Origin: Bacteroidales bacterium
GTDB lineage: Bacteria > Bacteroidota > Bacteroidia > Bacteroidales > Paludibacteraceae
Direction: 5' to 3'
Length of the DNA: 44,279 bases
Assembly (NCBI GenBank): GCA_012837935.1
Contig: DUQG01000074.1
Coordinates: forward strand, 1 to 44,279
Shown: in pieces, positions 32,932 through 40,596 of the stretch
Numbering within the stretch: position 1 is the stretch's first letter
Layout of the letters: each line of letters starts with the position of its first letter
Made by a program: the position numbers and the translations under genes
Notes under the pieces: model-generated
Seen by the model: the letters and a program-made list of their open reading frames with translations, nothing else
The model's database searches: none
What the model was told of the DNA's origin: nothing

Positions 32932-32963
32932 TTTGGATAATGAACGAAGGTTCATTACTTTTG
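32932..32963 (+). promoter_or_regulatory. Promoter of the DUF134 operon with internal operator
   Basis: TTTG (32932-32935), 20-nt spacer and TACTTTTG (32956-32963) make an exact Bacteroidetes promoter. The spacer and the first two bases of the -7 box form a perfect 8-bp inverted repeat, TAATGAAC-GAAG-GTTCATTA (32938-32945 and 32950-32957). A dimeric regulator bound here would block sigma access. The HTH-bearing DUF134 protein encoded next is a natural candidate, giving autoregulation; this is inferred. Confidence 0.85.
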
Positions 32964-32978
32964 TAAAAAAATAAGAAT

Positions 32979-33272
32979 ATGGCAAGACCCAAAAAATGTA
33001 GAAGATTAAGAAGTTCGCCGGAAGTGCTTTACTTCAAGCCGATGGGCGTTCCGAAATGTGAATTAGAGACGGAAATCATTGACCACGATGAGTACGAAGC
33101 ATTGAAACTAGCTGCTTACGACAGACTGCTGCAAGATGAAGGTGCGGAACAGATGGAAATTTCTCGACCCACTTTTACGCGGATATACAATTCGGCTATT
33201 CAGAAAATTGCACGTGCCATTATTGAAGGTAAGTGCATAGAAATCAATTCAGAACAAACTTCCAATGAATAA
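32979..33272 (+). CDS. DUF134 family HTH protein
   Basis: 97 residues. The family core is complete: MARPKKCRRLRSSPEVLYFKP-GVPKCELE, then the acidic DHDEYEALKLAAYDRLLQDEGAEQM. A sigma-70-region-4-like helix-turn-helix follows (ISRPTFTRIYNSAIQKIARAI). DUF134 proteins are predicted DNA-binding proteins found in anaerobes beside NifX/NifB-like and MinD-type ATPase genes. It is the first gene of a tight operon; the next start overlaps its end by 8 bp. A palindromic operator sits in its own promoter. It probably regulates the operon in response to an Fe-S, Mo or other metal state; the signal is unknown. Confidence 0.9.
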   Translation: MARPKKCRRLRSSPEVLYFKPMGVPKCELETEIIDHDEYEALKLAAYDRLLQDEGAEQMEISRPTFTRIYNSAIQKIARAIIEGKCIEINSEQTSNE

Positions 33273-34122
33273 AATGAGAATAGTTACGCTGACAGATAAT
33301 ACTGCCTTTCATCCCGATTTGGAAACTGAACATGGTTTGTCTGTTTATATCGAAACGGAAAATCACAAAATCCTTTTCGATACGGGAAAGTCGGATGTTT
33401 TTATCCGAAATGCAGAAAAGTTAAATATTGATTTGCGAGAAGTGGATATAGCCGTTATTTCGCACGGACACTACGACCATATTGGCGGTTTGATTTCATT
33501 TTTAGAAATAAATTCCAAAGCGAAAGTTAACCTGAAAAAAGAGATTTTTGACTACCAATATATTTCCACCAAAGGTTCTGCACAGCGAGATATTGGCTGG
33601 TCGGAAGAATTATTGGACTACAAAAATCGCTTTGTCTTTTTAGATAAAAATTTTGAAGTGGTTGATGAACTGTTTTTTATCAAGGAAATAGAAACCGGTT
33701 ATCCTTTACCCAAAGGCAATGCACGGCTCTACAAATCCAAAGGCAACGAATTGAAACCGGATGATTTTAAGCACGAAATGATTTTTGGAATTGATACGCC
33801 TTCGGGACTTTGTGTGTTTGGTGGATGCGCTCACAACGGCATTACAAACATTATCCAGACTGTAAAAAATCATCTGCCCGAAAAGAATATTAAATTGATT
33901 TTTGGCGGTTTGCATTTGGTGGACGAAAATCCGTTTGTGGAAACTGAGACTGCAAATGAACTAAGTAATATTGCTCGTCAAATCAAAAAATTGGCTTCCG
34001 ATGCGTTGATTTATACCGGACATTGTACCGGTGAAAACGCAAAAAAAATTATTAAAAAGGTATTAGGTGAGAATTTGCAAGCATTTAGCACCGGACTTGA
34101 AATAGAAATTTCCAACGACTAA
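33265..34122 (+). CDS. Metallo-beta-lactamase-fold protein (RFA-P synthase-like group)
   Basis: 285 residues. The metal site motif is SHGHYDHIGG (HxHxDH), followed by FGGCAHNGITNI and FGGLHL, and a late YTGHCTG. This order matches the MBL subgroup related to ribofuranosyl-aminobenzene 5'-phosphate (RFA-P) synthase-like proteins, most of which have unknown substrates in bacteria. It is likely a cytoplasmic hydrolase or oxidoreductase. The start at 33265 overlaps DUF134; an alternative Met lies 9 bp further on. It stands second in the DUF134-MBL-DUF5320-NifX operon. Confidence 0.87.
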   Translation: MNKMRIVTLTDNTAFHPDLETEHGLSVYIETENHKILFDTGKSDVFIRNAEKLNIDLREVDIAVISHGHYDHIGGLISFLEINSKAKVNLKKEIFDYQYISTKGSAQRDIGWSEELLDYKNRFVFLDKNFEVVDELFFIKEIETGYPLPKGNARLYKSKGNELKPDDFKHEMIFGIDTPSGLCVFGGCAHNGITNIIQTVKNHLPEKNIKLIFGGLHLVDENPFVETETANELSNIARQIKKLASDALIYTGHCTGENAKKIIKKVLGENLQAFSTGLEIEISND

Positions 34123-34133
34123 AATTATAGATT

Positions 34134-34328
34134 ATGCCAAGACTAAATCATACAGGACCCGAAGGTAAAGGTTCTAAGACAGGTAGAAAGCTCGGAAAAT
34201 GCAAAAAGAACGAGAAGGAAATGGAAAACTTAGGCGAATTAGGTAAAGGTCAAGGAAAACATTACCATGAACCTGATGCTATTGGAAAAGGAAAAAGATT
34301 ACAATATAACAAACCAAAAATAAAATAA
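34134..34328 (+). CDS. DUF5320-like small protein
   Basis: 64 residues. It starts MPRLNHTGPEGKGSKTGRKLG, matching the Gly-rich MP-D-TGP-G-GP-TGR-G pattern of DUF5320, then has a Lys/Glu-rich helix and a short basic tail. The family is small, of unknown function, and occurs beside dinitrogenase-cofactor-like genes in anaerobes. It lies 11 bp after the MBL gene and 5 bp before the NifX-like gene, so it is surely co-transcribed. Confidence 0.75.
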   Translation: MPRLNHTGPEGKGSKTGRKLGKCKKNEKEMENLGELGKGQGKHYHEPDAIGKGKRLQYNKPKIK

Positions 34329-34333
34329 AGAAA

Positions 34334-34762
34334 ATGAAAGTAGCAATTCCTGTAAACAAAAACAATGGTGTGGACGGACATTTCGGACACTGTGAAATGT
34401 ATAAAGTAATTACTTTGAATGAAAATAACGAAATAATAAACACGGAAATCGTAGATTCACCGCAAGGTTGCGGTTGTAAATCAAATATTGCACAAACACT
34501 TGCTTCACAAGGTGTAAAAGTGATGCTGGCAGGCGGTATCGGTGTGGGTGCTGTAAATAAACTAAATGTCGCAGGTATTGAAGTAATTCGTGGTTGCACT
34601 GGTAATGTGGATCAATTAGTCGCAGATTATGCCGCAGGACAAATTACCGATAGCGGTTCCAATTGCGAACATCATCATGAACATCATCACGAACATGGAC
34701 AAAAGCTTAAACTAAAATATAAGCATAAGCATGGACATGGTAGTGAGTGTGAGCATGAGTAA
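34334..34762 (+). CDS. Dinitrogenase iron-molybdenum cofactor (NifX/NifB-C) family protein with His-rich tail
   Basis: 142 residues. The NifX-fold domain (about 1-105) starts MKVAIPVNKNNGVDGHFGHCEMYKV and contains AQTLASQGVKVMLAGGIGVGAVNKLNVAGIEVIRG and GNVDQLVADYAAGQI. Such domains bind Fe-Mo or similar metal clusters; relatives include the Orange Protein of Desulfovibrio. The last 35 residues are His/Glu/Lys-rich (CEHHHEHHHEHG, then KHKHGHGSECEHE) and look like a metal store or acquisition tail. No nitrogenase genes are present in the window. It is the last gene of the operon and is followed by a terminator. Confidence 0.9.
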   Translation: MKVAIPVNKNNGVDGHFGHCEMYKVITLNENNEIINTEIVDSPQGCGCKSNIAQTLASQGVKVMLAGGIGVGAVNKLNVAGIEVIRGCTGNVDQLVADYAAGQITDSGSNCEHHHEHHHEHGQKLKLKYKHKHGHGSECEHE

Positions 34763-34771
34763 ATTAAATAG

Positions 34772-34800
34772 AAAAAGCATCAGTTTTCTGATGCTTTTTT
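34772..34800 (+). terminator. Terminator of the DUF134 operon
   Basis: AAAAAGCATCAG (34772-34783) pairs with CTGATGCTTTTT around a TTTT loop and runs into six T residues. Confidence 0.9.
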
Positions 34801-34838
34801 CAATTATTACAGTAAACTAACAGTGCTAAGCAAGCCAC

Positions 34839-35852
34839 TTAATACCACAAATCCAGCACAATAGGCAAGTGGTCTGAAAATCCGCCGTTAAACTTCATAC
34901 CGATATAGGTTCTTTTTGGCATTTTACCCAAAAAAGCCTTATCATCTTCCAGCAGGAAATCTGCTTCAAAAACATGGAAATCATTCACTGTGGTAGATAC
35001 ACCGCTTGTGGCATTCAGCAGATTTCCCGAAACAATCATTTGGTCGAGCATGCCCCATTCGCCTTGATGTTTGTGTGTGCCTTTTCCTTGTTCTTGCGGC
35101 AAGAAAGCCAAATTGTACAGCTTATCATTTTCAAAACCTTCATTCAGCGGATTGGCATCCAAGGTGTTCAAAATACTCGAATTGGACGGATGGTCATTGA
35201 AGTCGCCCATGATAACGATATTTGCGGTGCTTATAGCGTGGAAAATGCTATCCACTTTCTCTCTTAGCCTGCTTGCCACCGTAACTCGTCGCTCTTCCGA
35301 TTCCAGTTCGCCACCCAATCGGGAAGGAAAGTGGCAGACAAAAAGATGAAGCGTATCATTTGTAGCGGCAATGGTACCTGCAACGTAAAGAATATCTCTT
35401 GTTTTGAAAGCTTTTATCGGGATGGCTTCGTCGTAAAAAGGTTTAAACCGGTGCGGTTGATACATCAGTGCCACATCAATTCCTCGTGCGTCGGGTGATT
35501 CGTGATGAATGTATTTGTAATCGAGATTTTTTAGCGTAGAGTATCTCGTCAAGTCGCGCATCGCTTTTTCGCTCTCAATCTCGCAAAGTCCCACCACGGC
35601 AGGCGCTTCCCAACCCCCGATGGCAACGAGCGTTTTGGCAATATTGCTCTGTTTTTGAGCATATTTCACGTTGTTCCAGCCGCGCATTCCGCCGGGCAGA
35701 AATTCCTCGTCGTTGGTGTCGGGATTATCTTCCGTATCAAAGTAATTTTCAACATTGTAGCTGACTATCTTAAAATTTCGTTTTTCATCTTGTGCAAAAA
35801 CAATCGCTACAATTAAAACCGCTGTTACTAAATGTATAAATCGTTTCATCAT
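34839..35852 (-). CDS. Secreted endonuclease/exonuclease/phosphatase-family protein
   Basis: 337 residues with a signal peptide (about 1-20, ending IVFAQ). The EEP fold motifs are present: IVSYNVENYFD with the catalytic Asn, VVGLCEIES with the Mg-binding Glu, CHFPSRLGG, IVIMGDFNDHP with the catalytic Asp/Asn, and GGFSDHLPIV with the final SDH. The family includes nucleases and phosphoesterases of the DNase I type. An exported copy may recover phosphate or nucleotides from DNA or lipids. It is not in an operon and is followed on the minus strand by the plus-strand operon's terminator. Confidence 0.9.
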   Translation of the reverse strand: MMKRFIHLVTAVLIVAIVFAQDEKRNFKIVSYNVENYFDTEDNPDTNDEEFLPGGMRGWNNVKYAQKQSNIAKTLVAIGGWEAPAVVGLCEIESEKAMRDLTRYSTLKNLDYKYIHHESPDARGIDVALMYQPHRFKPFYDEAIPIKAFKTRDILYVAGTIAATNDTLHLFVCHFPSRLGGELESEERRVTVASRLREKVDSIFHAISTANIVIMGDFNDHPSNSSILNTLDANPLNEGFENDKLYNLAFLPQEQGKGTHKHQGEWGMLDQMIVSGNLLNATSGVSTTVNDFHVFEADFLLEDDKAFLGKMPKRTYIGMKFNGGFSDHLPIVLDLWY

Positions 35853-35866
35853 CTTAAAATTTTCTT

Positions 35867-35972
35867 TAACCGCAAAGTTCGCTAAGATTTTCGCAAAGAA
35901 CGCTAAGTTTTATTTTGTCTTTTTATAAACTTCGCGTGCTTTGCGCTACTTCTTTGTGTGCTTTGCGGTTTA
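35867..35972. repeat. CGCAAAG/CGCTAAG repeat with 11-bp inverted ends
   Basis: TAACCGCAAAG (35867-35877) is inverted at 35961-35972 (CTTTGCGGTTTA). Between them CGCAAAG and CGCTAAG motifs recur (35871, 35880, 35892, 35901), and the right half has GCTTTGCG-type inverses. It is a dispersed intergenic repeat type of Bacteroidetes; no ORF. A second, unrelated repeat (like 17123-17187) follows at 35970-36030. Confidence 0.65.
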
Positions 35973-36024
35973 CTACAAAGAATGATTAGTCGTTAAAAAT
36001 AACATAAAACAAAATATCCGACAT

Positions 36025-37503
36025 TCATTTTCTTTTATTAAAAGGCTGCCACTCATAAGCGCCCGCATCGGGTTTTCCGTCTTCCAGTCGATTGTTTCCG
36101 TTTAGGTCAATAGGGTAGAGTTCCGAAATTTCTTTGTCGGCAATATCCCGAATCGGGGAAATGGAATCCGGCATAAAATTGTAATATTCCAATTTTTTCA
36201 GACTAAAAAAAGTATTTTGAAATAGCGTGTCTTTCGGACTGTACCATGTAATATTGGAAAACATCGCAGGAATAGGGTCGGGTTTCTCTTTTTTGAAATA
36301 GCTATGACTGAATATCCCATGATATTCCGGCTCAAAACGAGATAAAATCTCAAACTCACTATTGCCCGAACCCGCTACCACGCAGTTCAAAAATTCCGTT
36401 TCCATCGGAATAATTCGATTCAGTTCCATAATCATTACGGCGGCATTTCCCTCTTTTCCCGAAGGTTGGATACGTACGTCGGTACTGTTAAAATAGTTGG
36501 CAATTGTGCTGTGAATAAAGCGATGCTTACCACCATTTAGATAAACAGAATAAGCACCTGTATTGGAAATTTCCGAGTTTTCAACCAGCACATCGCCGTT
36601 TTGAACCACCAAACCGTATTTTAGGAAATTATGAATCCGACTGTTCTCAATTTTTAGTTTCGGACGGAAATTTCTGTCATTATTTGAAAAGAAAATACCT
36701 ACATAGCCGCTGTTCATCCGGACGAAATTAAAGCTGTGATTACCTTCTTTGGAAAGTAAAAGCACGCCACCCCATTGATTAGAAACAAGGTTGTAAGGAA
36801 TATCCTCGAAAATTTTGTCCGTTCGATCGCCACGCAGTAAAATCGGTTTTTCGCGTGTACCTTCGGCTATCAAATTTCCATAGACCACCAAACTTGCACG
36901 GTCGTGAAAATAGAGTCGGCAGCCCGCTTGCAATGTCAAGGTTTTAGCCGAATCTACCACCATATCGCCATAGATAAGATAAGGTTTTTCATCGGTTAGT
37001 GTACTATCGCTTAGGATTTTATGATTTTTGAGAATGGTCATATCTTGCCCGTAAGCAATTAGTTTGACGTCCTGTTGGTTGTTATTGGTCAAGAAAACGA
37101 TGGAATCTTTGATAAAAACCGGTGCGTTACTTGCTTGCGGATCTACTTTCACCTCAACAAAAATAAACAAACTGTCGTTGGCACGCAGCTCAATATTGGT
37201 AAATTGATTGTTGGAACTTTGCTCACCATCTACATTGATGCGATAAGGTGATTCTGCACCCATTCCCAAGCCGATAGCCGAAATATTCACGTTTTTTTTA
37301 TTCGGATTATAGACCATAATCTTTGACGTGGAACTGCCAATAGTCGTGAAAACCGTATCAAACAGCAGCGTATCTTTGGAAAAAGAGAGCCTTAACGACG
37401 GGTCGCTCGAAATTTTCTCATCGATGCAGGAATGGAAAACAAACGATGAAAGGAACAAACCGATTAGTGCAAAAAATATTGTATTTGTTGTTTTTTGGGA
37501 CAT
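36025..37503 (-). CDS. Beta-helix lipoprotein (right-handed parallel beta-helix)
   Basis: 492 residues. Lipobox FVFHSC (Cys about 26). An N-terminal Ig-like domain (about 35-155, FDTVFTTIGSSTSKIMVYNPNKKNVNISAIG) leads into a right-handed beta-helix (about 175-400) with recurring rungs such as LVVYGNLIAEGTREKPILLRG, SRIHNFLKYGLVVQNGDVLVENSEISNTGAYSVYL and STIANYF. The C-terminus ends ELYPIDLNGNNRLEDGKPDAGAYEW, typical of such Bacteroidetes surface proteins. Beta-helix proteins often bind or cleave polysaccharide, but no catalytic residues are evident. A single-gene unit. Confidence 0.8.
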   Translation of the reverse strand: MSQKTTNTIFFALIGLFLSSFVFHSCIDEKISSDPSLRLSFSKDTLLFDTVFTTIGSSTSKIMVYNPNKKNVNISAIGLGMGAESPYRINVDGEQSSNNQFTNIELRANDSLFIFVEVKVDPQASNAPVFIKDSIVFLTNNNQQDVKLIAYGQDMTILKNHKILSDSTLTDEKPYLIYGDMVVDSAKTLTLQAGCRLYFHDRASLVVYGNLIAEGTREKPILLRGDRTDKIFEDIPYNLVSNQWGGVLLLSKEGNHSFNFVRMNSGYVGIFFSNNDRNFRPKLKIENSRIHNFLKYGLVVQNGDVLVENSEISNTGAYSVYLNGGKHRFIHSTIANYFNSTDVRIQPSGKEGNAAVMIMELNRIIPMETEFLNCVVAGSGNSEFEILSRFEPEYHGIFSHSYFKKEKPDPIPAMFSNITWYSPKDTLFQNTFFSLKKLEYYNFMPDSISPIRDIADKEISELYPIDLNGNNRLEDGKPDAGAYEWQPFNKRK

Positions 37504-37540
37504 AGATAATTTTAGATATACGATTGTTGAGTTTGTCTCG

Positions 37541-37630
37541 TAGTCGCACCCCGAATTAATTGTTCTTTGGATGCATACAATAAGATAAAATTTGTGATGT
37601 TGAAAAATAAACCTATTCGGGGCGCGACTA
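37541..37630. repeat. 90-bp inverted-repeat element
   Basis: TAGTCGCACCCCGAAT (37541-37556) is inverted at 37615-37630 with one mismatch. There is no ORF and no clear target duplication. An octamer array follows at 37653-37680 (AAACATCC, AAACACCT, AAACATCA, AAAC). The rest of 37504-37816 holds nothing else recognised except the -7 box noted next. Confidence 0.75.
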
Positions 37631-37749
37631 AAACGCTACCACCCGAATAGATAAACATCCAAACACCTAAACATCAAAACGAAATTTTATTGATTTTATT
37701 TCCAATCACAAATTTATTCAAAAAAGATGACAATACCATTTTTATTCCT

Positions 37750-37757
37750 TACATTTG
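37750..37757 (+). promoter_or_regulatory. Putative -7 box of the small conserved gene
   Basis: TACATTTG matches TAnnTTTG, about 60 bp before the chosen start codon at 37817. The -33 box is weak. Confidence 0.45.
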
Positions 37758-37816
37758 TTGAAATATCACGGACAATGCAAAAATGTCCGATGTCTAATTT
37801 ATTTAAGAACAGAACA

Positions 37817-38092
37817 ATGGCAAGCAAAAGAAAACTCAAAAAGACGATGTATTTTATTTCATCGCAACTGATAAGCGATGTTTTTTTCAAATCCATGGTT
37901 TTGGAAAAAGACATAGCTGAAAAGGCGGACGAGTTGGTAGTAGAAATCAGCCAATTTACCCGCGAACATGTAAACCGAATTGGTAGAAACGGTGGTAAAG
38001 ACCCGAAAGAAGTAAAAGCCTATTATCGCAAACTTTACGCCGATTGGAACGAAGGAATGGATAAGTTTGTTGAAAAATTGTCTAAACTGTGA
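37817..38092 (+). CDS. Small conserved Bacteroidetes protein of unknown function
   Basis: 91 residues from MASKRKLKKTMYFISSQL. The start at 37817 was chosen over the upstream frame (from 37727) because MASKR-LKK with a following helical segment is the usual N-terminus of this group, and the upstream part covers the promoter. The protein is all-helical, charged and soluble, with GKDPKEVKAYYRKLYADWNEGM near the end. No catalytic motif is seen. It is transcribed towards ackA and shares a terminator with it. Confidence 0.75.
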   Translation: MASKRKLKKTMYFISSQLISDVFFKSMVLEKDIAEKADELVVEISQFTREHVNRIGRNGGKDPKEVKAYYRKLYADWNEGMDKFVEKLSKL

Positions 38093-38145
38093 TTTGTTTG
38101 ATTTTAATGATTAATTCTTGAACACAAATTGCGCAAATATCACAA

Positions 38146-38163
38146 TCCCGATATCTATCGGGA
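38146..38163. repeat. TCCCGATA palindrome
   Basis: TCCCGATA-TC-TATCGGGA, perfect, the same core as at 24774-24791. Confidence 0.7.
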
Positions 38164-38197
38164 CACAAATTTATAACATGACAACAACATTGGGGTG

Positions 38198-38235
38198 CGT
38201 CAGCAACCTTGTCCGTTAACCAACGGAAGCTGACG
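38198..38235. repeat. Nested hairpin before the shared terminator
   Basis: CGTCAGC (38198-38204) pairs with GCTGACG (38229-38235), and inside TCCGTT (38212-38217) pairs with AACGGA (38222-38227). It is a compact two-stem structure of unknown role. Confidence 0.55.
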
Positions 38236-38243
38236 ACAAAAGC

Positions 38244-38273
38244 AAAAGGATGTTTCAACTGAAACATCCTTTT
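38244..38273. terminator. Shared terminator of convergent genes
   Basis: AAAAGGATGTTTCA (38244-38257) pairs with TGAAACATCCTTTT (38260-38273), followed by TTCTCTTT on the plus strand and TTTTGC on the minus strand. It ends ackA on the minus strand and the small gene on the plus strand. Confidence 0.88.
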
Positions 38274-38297
38274 TTCTCTTTATCAAACTTAGTTTAA

Positions 38298-39500
38298 TTA
38301 ACCCTTATTCCCTACCAATTCCATTGTATCAGCAGCAATCATATATTCCTCATCGGTTGGAATAACTACTACTTTTATCTTGGAATTTGGTGTAGAAAGC
38401 TCTATTTCTTCGCCTCGTGTCAGATTTTTTTCCGTATCTATTTCTATGCCCAGATAACTTAACCCTTCACAGATACGTTGGCGAGTAACGGATTGGTTTT
38501 CACCCACACCACCGGTAAATACCAGCACATCAAAACCATTTAACGCAGCAGCATAAGAACCGATATATTTCTTGATTCGGTATTCGTACATATCCAGAGC
38601 AAGTTTGGCGCGTTCGTTACCTTCAGCAATAGCATTTTCTATATCACGCATATCTGAAGAAACGCCCGAAACGCCTAACACGCCACTATGTTTGTTAAAG
38701 AGCGTAGTGGTAGCAGCCGTGGAAATCATCTCTTTTTCTTGTAAGAAAGTAATCACACCCAAGTCCACATCACCGGAGCGAGTTCCCATTACAAGTCCTT
38801 CTACCGGTGTAAACCCCATGGATGTATCAACGGATTTTCCGTTTTTTACAGCCGTAATGGAACCGCCGTTACCGATATGAGCTGTGATAACTTTGGTGTT
38901 TTTACAATCCAAATTCAAGAAATCACACGCACGCTTAGATACGTAGCGGTGACTCGTGCCGTGGAATCCGTAACGACGAATACCGTATTTTTTATAAAGC
39001 GCATACGGAATACCGTACATATAAGCATAATCAGGCATAGTTTGGTGGAATGCCGTATCGAAAACAGCCACTTGCGGAACTTCAGGCAGTAACTCTTTGA
39101 TGGCAGCAATTCCGGCCAAGTTAGGCGGATTGTGTAGCGGTGCAATGTCAATGCAAGCTTCGATTTGCTTAATTACCTCATCGGTAATTACCACGCTCGA
39201 GTTAAATCTTTCGCCGCCATGTACCACGCGGTGCCCTATAGCGTCAATTTCTTCTAAGCTCTTTATACAACCGTGCTTTTCACAAGTCAGCACGCCCAAT
39301 ATATATTCTATAGCGATCTGATGTTCCAGTACTTCGCCTTCTAAAATAACTTTTTTCCCATCGGGACGAGTGTGTTTCATGAAAGAACCTTTCATTCCCA
39401 CTTTCTCGATTCCGCCGGAAGCAAGTTCCTCTCTGCTCGGCATGTTTAGCAACTTATATTTTACAGAGGAACTACCACAGTTTAATACTAATATTTTCAT
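38298..39500 (-). CDS. ackA: Acetate kinase
   Basis: 400 residues. ASKHA-fold motifs are complete: NCGSSSVKYKL at the start, HRVVHGGERF, FDTAFHQTMP with the catalytic Asp, RYGFHGTSHRYV, AHIGNGGSITAVKNGKSVDTSMGFTP, GVSSDMRDI and VFTGGVGENQ. It makes ATP and acetate from acetyl phosphate. The upstream gene hbd ends 15 bp before it, and pta lies before that, so acetyl-CoA to acetate plus ATP is encoded as one unit. The family name is certain; a role for butyrate or propionate cannot be excluded. Confidence 0.97.
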   Translation of the reverse strand: MKILVLNCGSSSVKYKLLNMPSREELASGGIEKVGMKGSFMKHTRPDGKKVILEGEVLEHQIAIEYILGVLTCEKHGCIKSLEEIDAIGHRVVHGGERFNSSVVITDEVIKQIEACIDIAPLHNPPNLAGIAAIKELLPEVPQVAVFDTAFHQTMPDYAYMYGIPYALYKKYGIRRYGFHGTSHRYVSKRACDFLNLDCKNTKVITAHIGNGGSITAVKNGKSVDTSMGFTPVEGLVMGTRSGDVDLGVITFLQEKEMISTAATTTLFNKHSGVLGVSGVSSDMRDIENAIAEGNERAKLALDMYEYRIKKYIGSYAAALNGFDVLVFTGGVGENQSVTRQRICEGLSYLGIEIDTEKNLTRGEEIELSTPNSKIKVVVIPTDEEYMIAADTMELVGNKG

Positions 39501-39515
39501 AATTTTTCCTCCTTT

Positions 39516-40472
39516 TTATTTTATAATGTTACCAAAATCATCGTATGTATAAAATCCTTTTTTCGTGAAAACTCCCCAATGCTTAGCCCGATACATTCTG
39601 AGCAAGATAGGCGAAGGTTTGTATTTCACATGTCCGTATTCTTCATAAAGATTTTCCAGCAGTTTTACCACCTTCTCAATTCCCATACGGTCAGCTATAC
39701 GGAAAATTCCTTGTCGGTGTGCAAGACCTACAGTTATAATTCGGTCAATGTCTTCCACGTTTGAGATTCCCTCCATAAGAATAGCGCATGCTTCATTTAG
39801 CTGAGTTAAAAACAGATGGATACTTACTAAACCGGCTGATTCAGCAACAGGGACGTATTGATAGTTAATTAGTCGAGCAAATAGACAAACTTTCTCGTAG
39901 GTTTCATCCGAAGTTTCAATTCCTCTTACAATTTCTATCAATTGCGATTCGGGTACATTGGATAGCATATGTAGTCCTATGCAACGACTTTTATATTCTA
40001 AGTCCGATGCTAAATCCGACACAATAACGGTAGTTACATTAGATGCGATAATGGCATGAGGAGAAAGCACTCTTTCCAATTGGCGGAAAACTTCTTTCCT
40101 GTGCTCGATACGTCTTTCGCCCGTCATATTGTTGTAGCGAATAGCTTCAATCACAAAGTCGCATCCTACAAAGTCTTCGTATTCCATAGTTCCGGTGATG
40201 CGTCCCATAATGGCTTTTTTCTCATTTTCGGTAAGTCCCCAGCCTTTTATTCTGCGGTCCAATTTGCTCTCAATGCGTGAGAAGGCATTGGCAATCTGCT
40301 CTTCGGAAGGCTCAAGAAATATCACTTCCATCCCACTGCTTGCCGCGGCTGTAGCTATTACACTACCATCCTTGCCGCAGCCTACCACACCGATACGCGA
40401 AAATAGCGCTTTCTTGTGGTGACGTTCGCTTAACCCATATTTTTCAATAGGCTCTTTAATTATTTCTGACAT
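39516..40472 (-). CDS. 3-hydroxyacyl-CoA dehydrogenase family protein (Hbd-like, divergent)
   Basis: 318 residues. An NAD-binding Rossmann start IGVVGCGKDGSVIATAAASSG (G31xG33xxG36) is followed by FVIEAI and ASNVTTV in place of the common SNTSSL. The catalytic His region reads GLHMLSNVPESQLIEIVRG in place of GxHFFNPxPxMxLVE. The C-terminal helical domain VNEA-type FLTQLNEACAILMEG..DIDRIITVGLAHRQGIFRIADRMG is conserved. It would interconvert 3-hydroxybutyryl-CoA and acetoacetyl-CoA. The retained His supports activity, but the changed motif means substrate or cofactor preference may differ. It lies between pta and ackA on the minus strand; the 223-bp gap to pta is filled with repeat arrays. Confidence 0.85.
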   Translation of the reverse strand: MSEIIKEPIEKYGLSERHHKKALFSRIGVVGCGKDGSVIATAAASSGMEVIFLEPSEEQIANAFSRIESKLDRRIKGWGLTENEKKAIMGRITGTMEYEDFVGCDFVIEAIRYNNMTGERRIEHRKEVFRQLERVLSPHAIIASNVTTVIVSDLASDLEYKSRCIGLHMLSNVPESQLIEIVRGIETSDETYEKVCLFARLINYQYVPVAESAGLVSIHLFLTQLNEACAILMEGISNVEDIDRIITVGLAHRQGIFRIADRMGIEKVVKLLENLYEEYGHVKYKPSPILLRMYRAKHWGVFTKKGFYTYDDFGNIIK

Positions 40473-40523
40473 GTTTTTATTTAAGTATTGATTAGTTTAA
40501 AAGATGAAATATAAAATATAAAA

Positions 40524-40586
40524 GATAGTAGTTAGTAGATGGTAGTCGGTAGTTCCGAGTTCCGAGTTTTGGGTTCCGAGTCTGAA
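40524..40586. repeat. Heptanucleotide array upstream of the Hbd-like gene
   Basis: Nine units in register: GATAGTA, GTTAGTA, GATGGTA, GTCGGTA, GTTCCGA, GTTCCGA, GTTTTGG, GTTCCGA, GTCTGAA. The word changes from GTAGATG-like to GTTCCGA-like without loss of the 7-bp period. Confidence 0.9.
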
Positions 40587-40596
40587 CTAAACTTAT

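Noticed and set aside
34334-34762. Part of a nitrogen-fixation cluster
   Set aside because: Only a NifX-like fold is present; no nifHDK, nifB or nifEN genes are seen, so nitrogen fixation is not supported.
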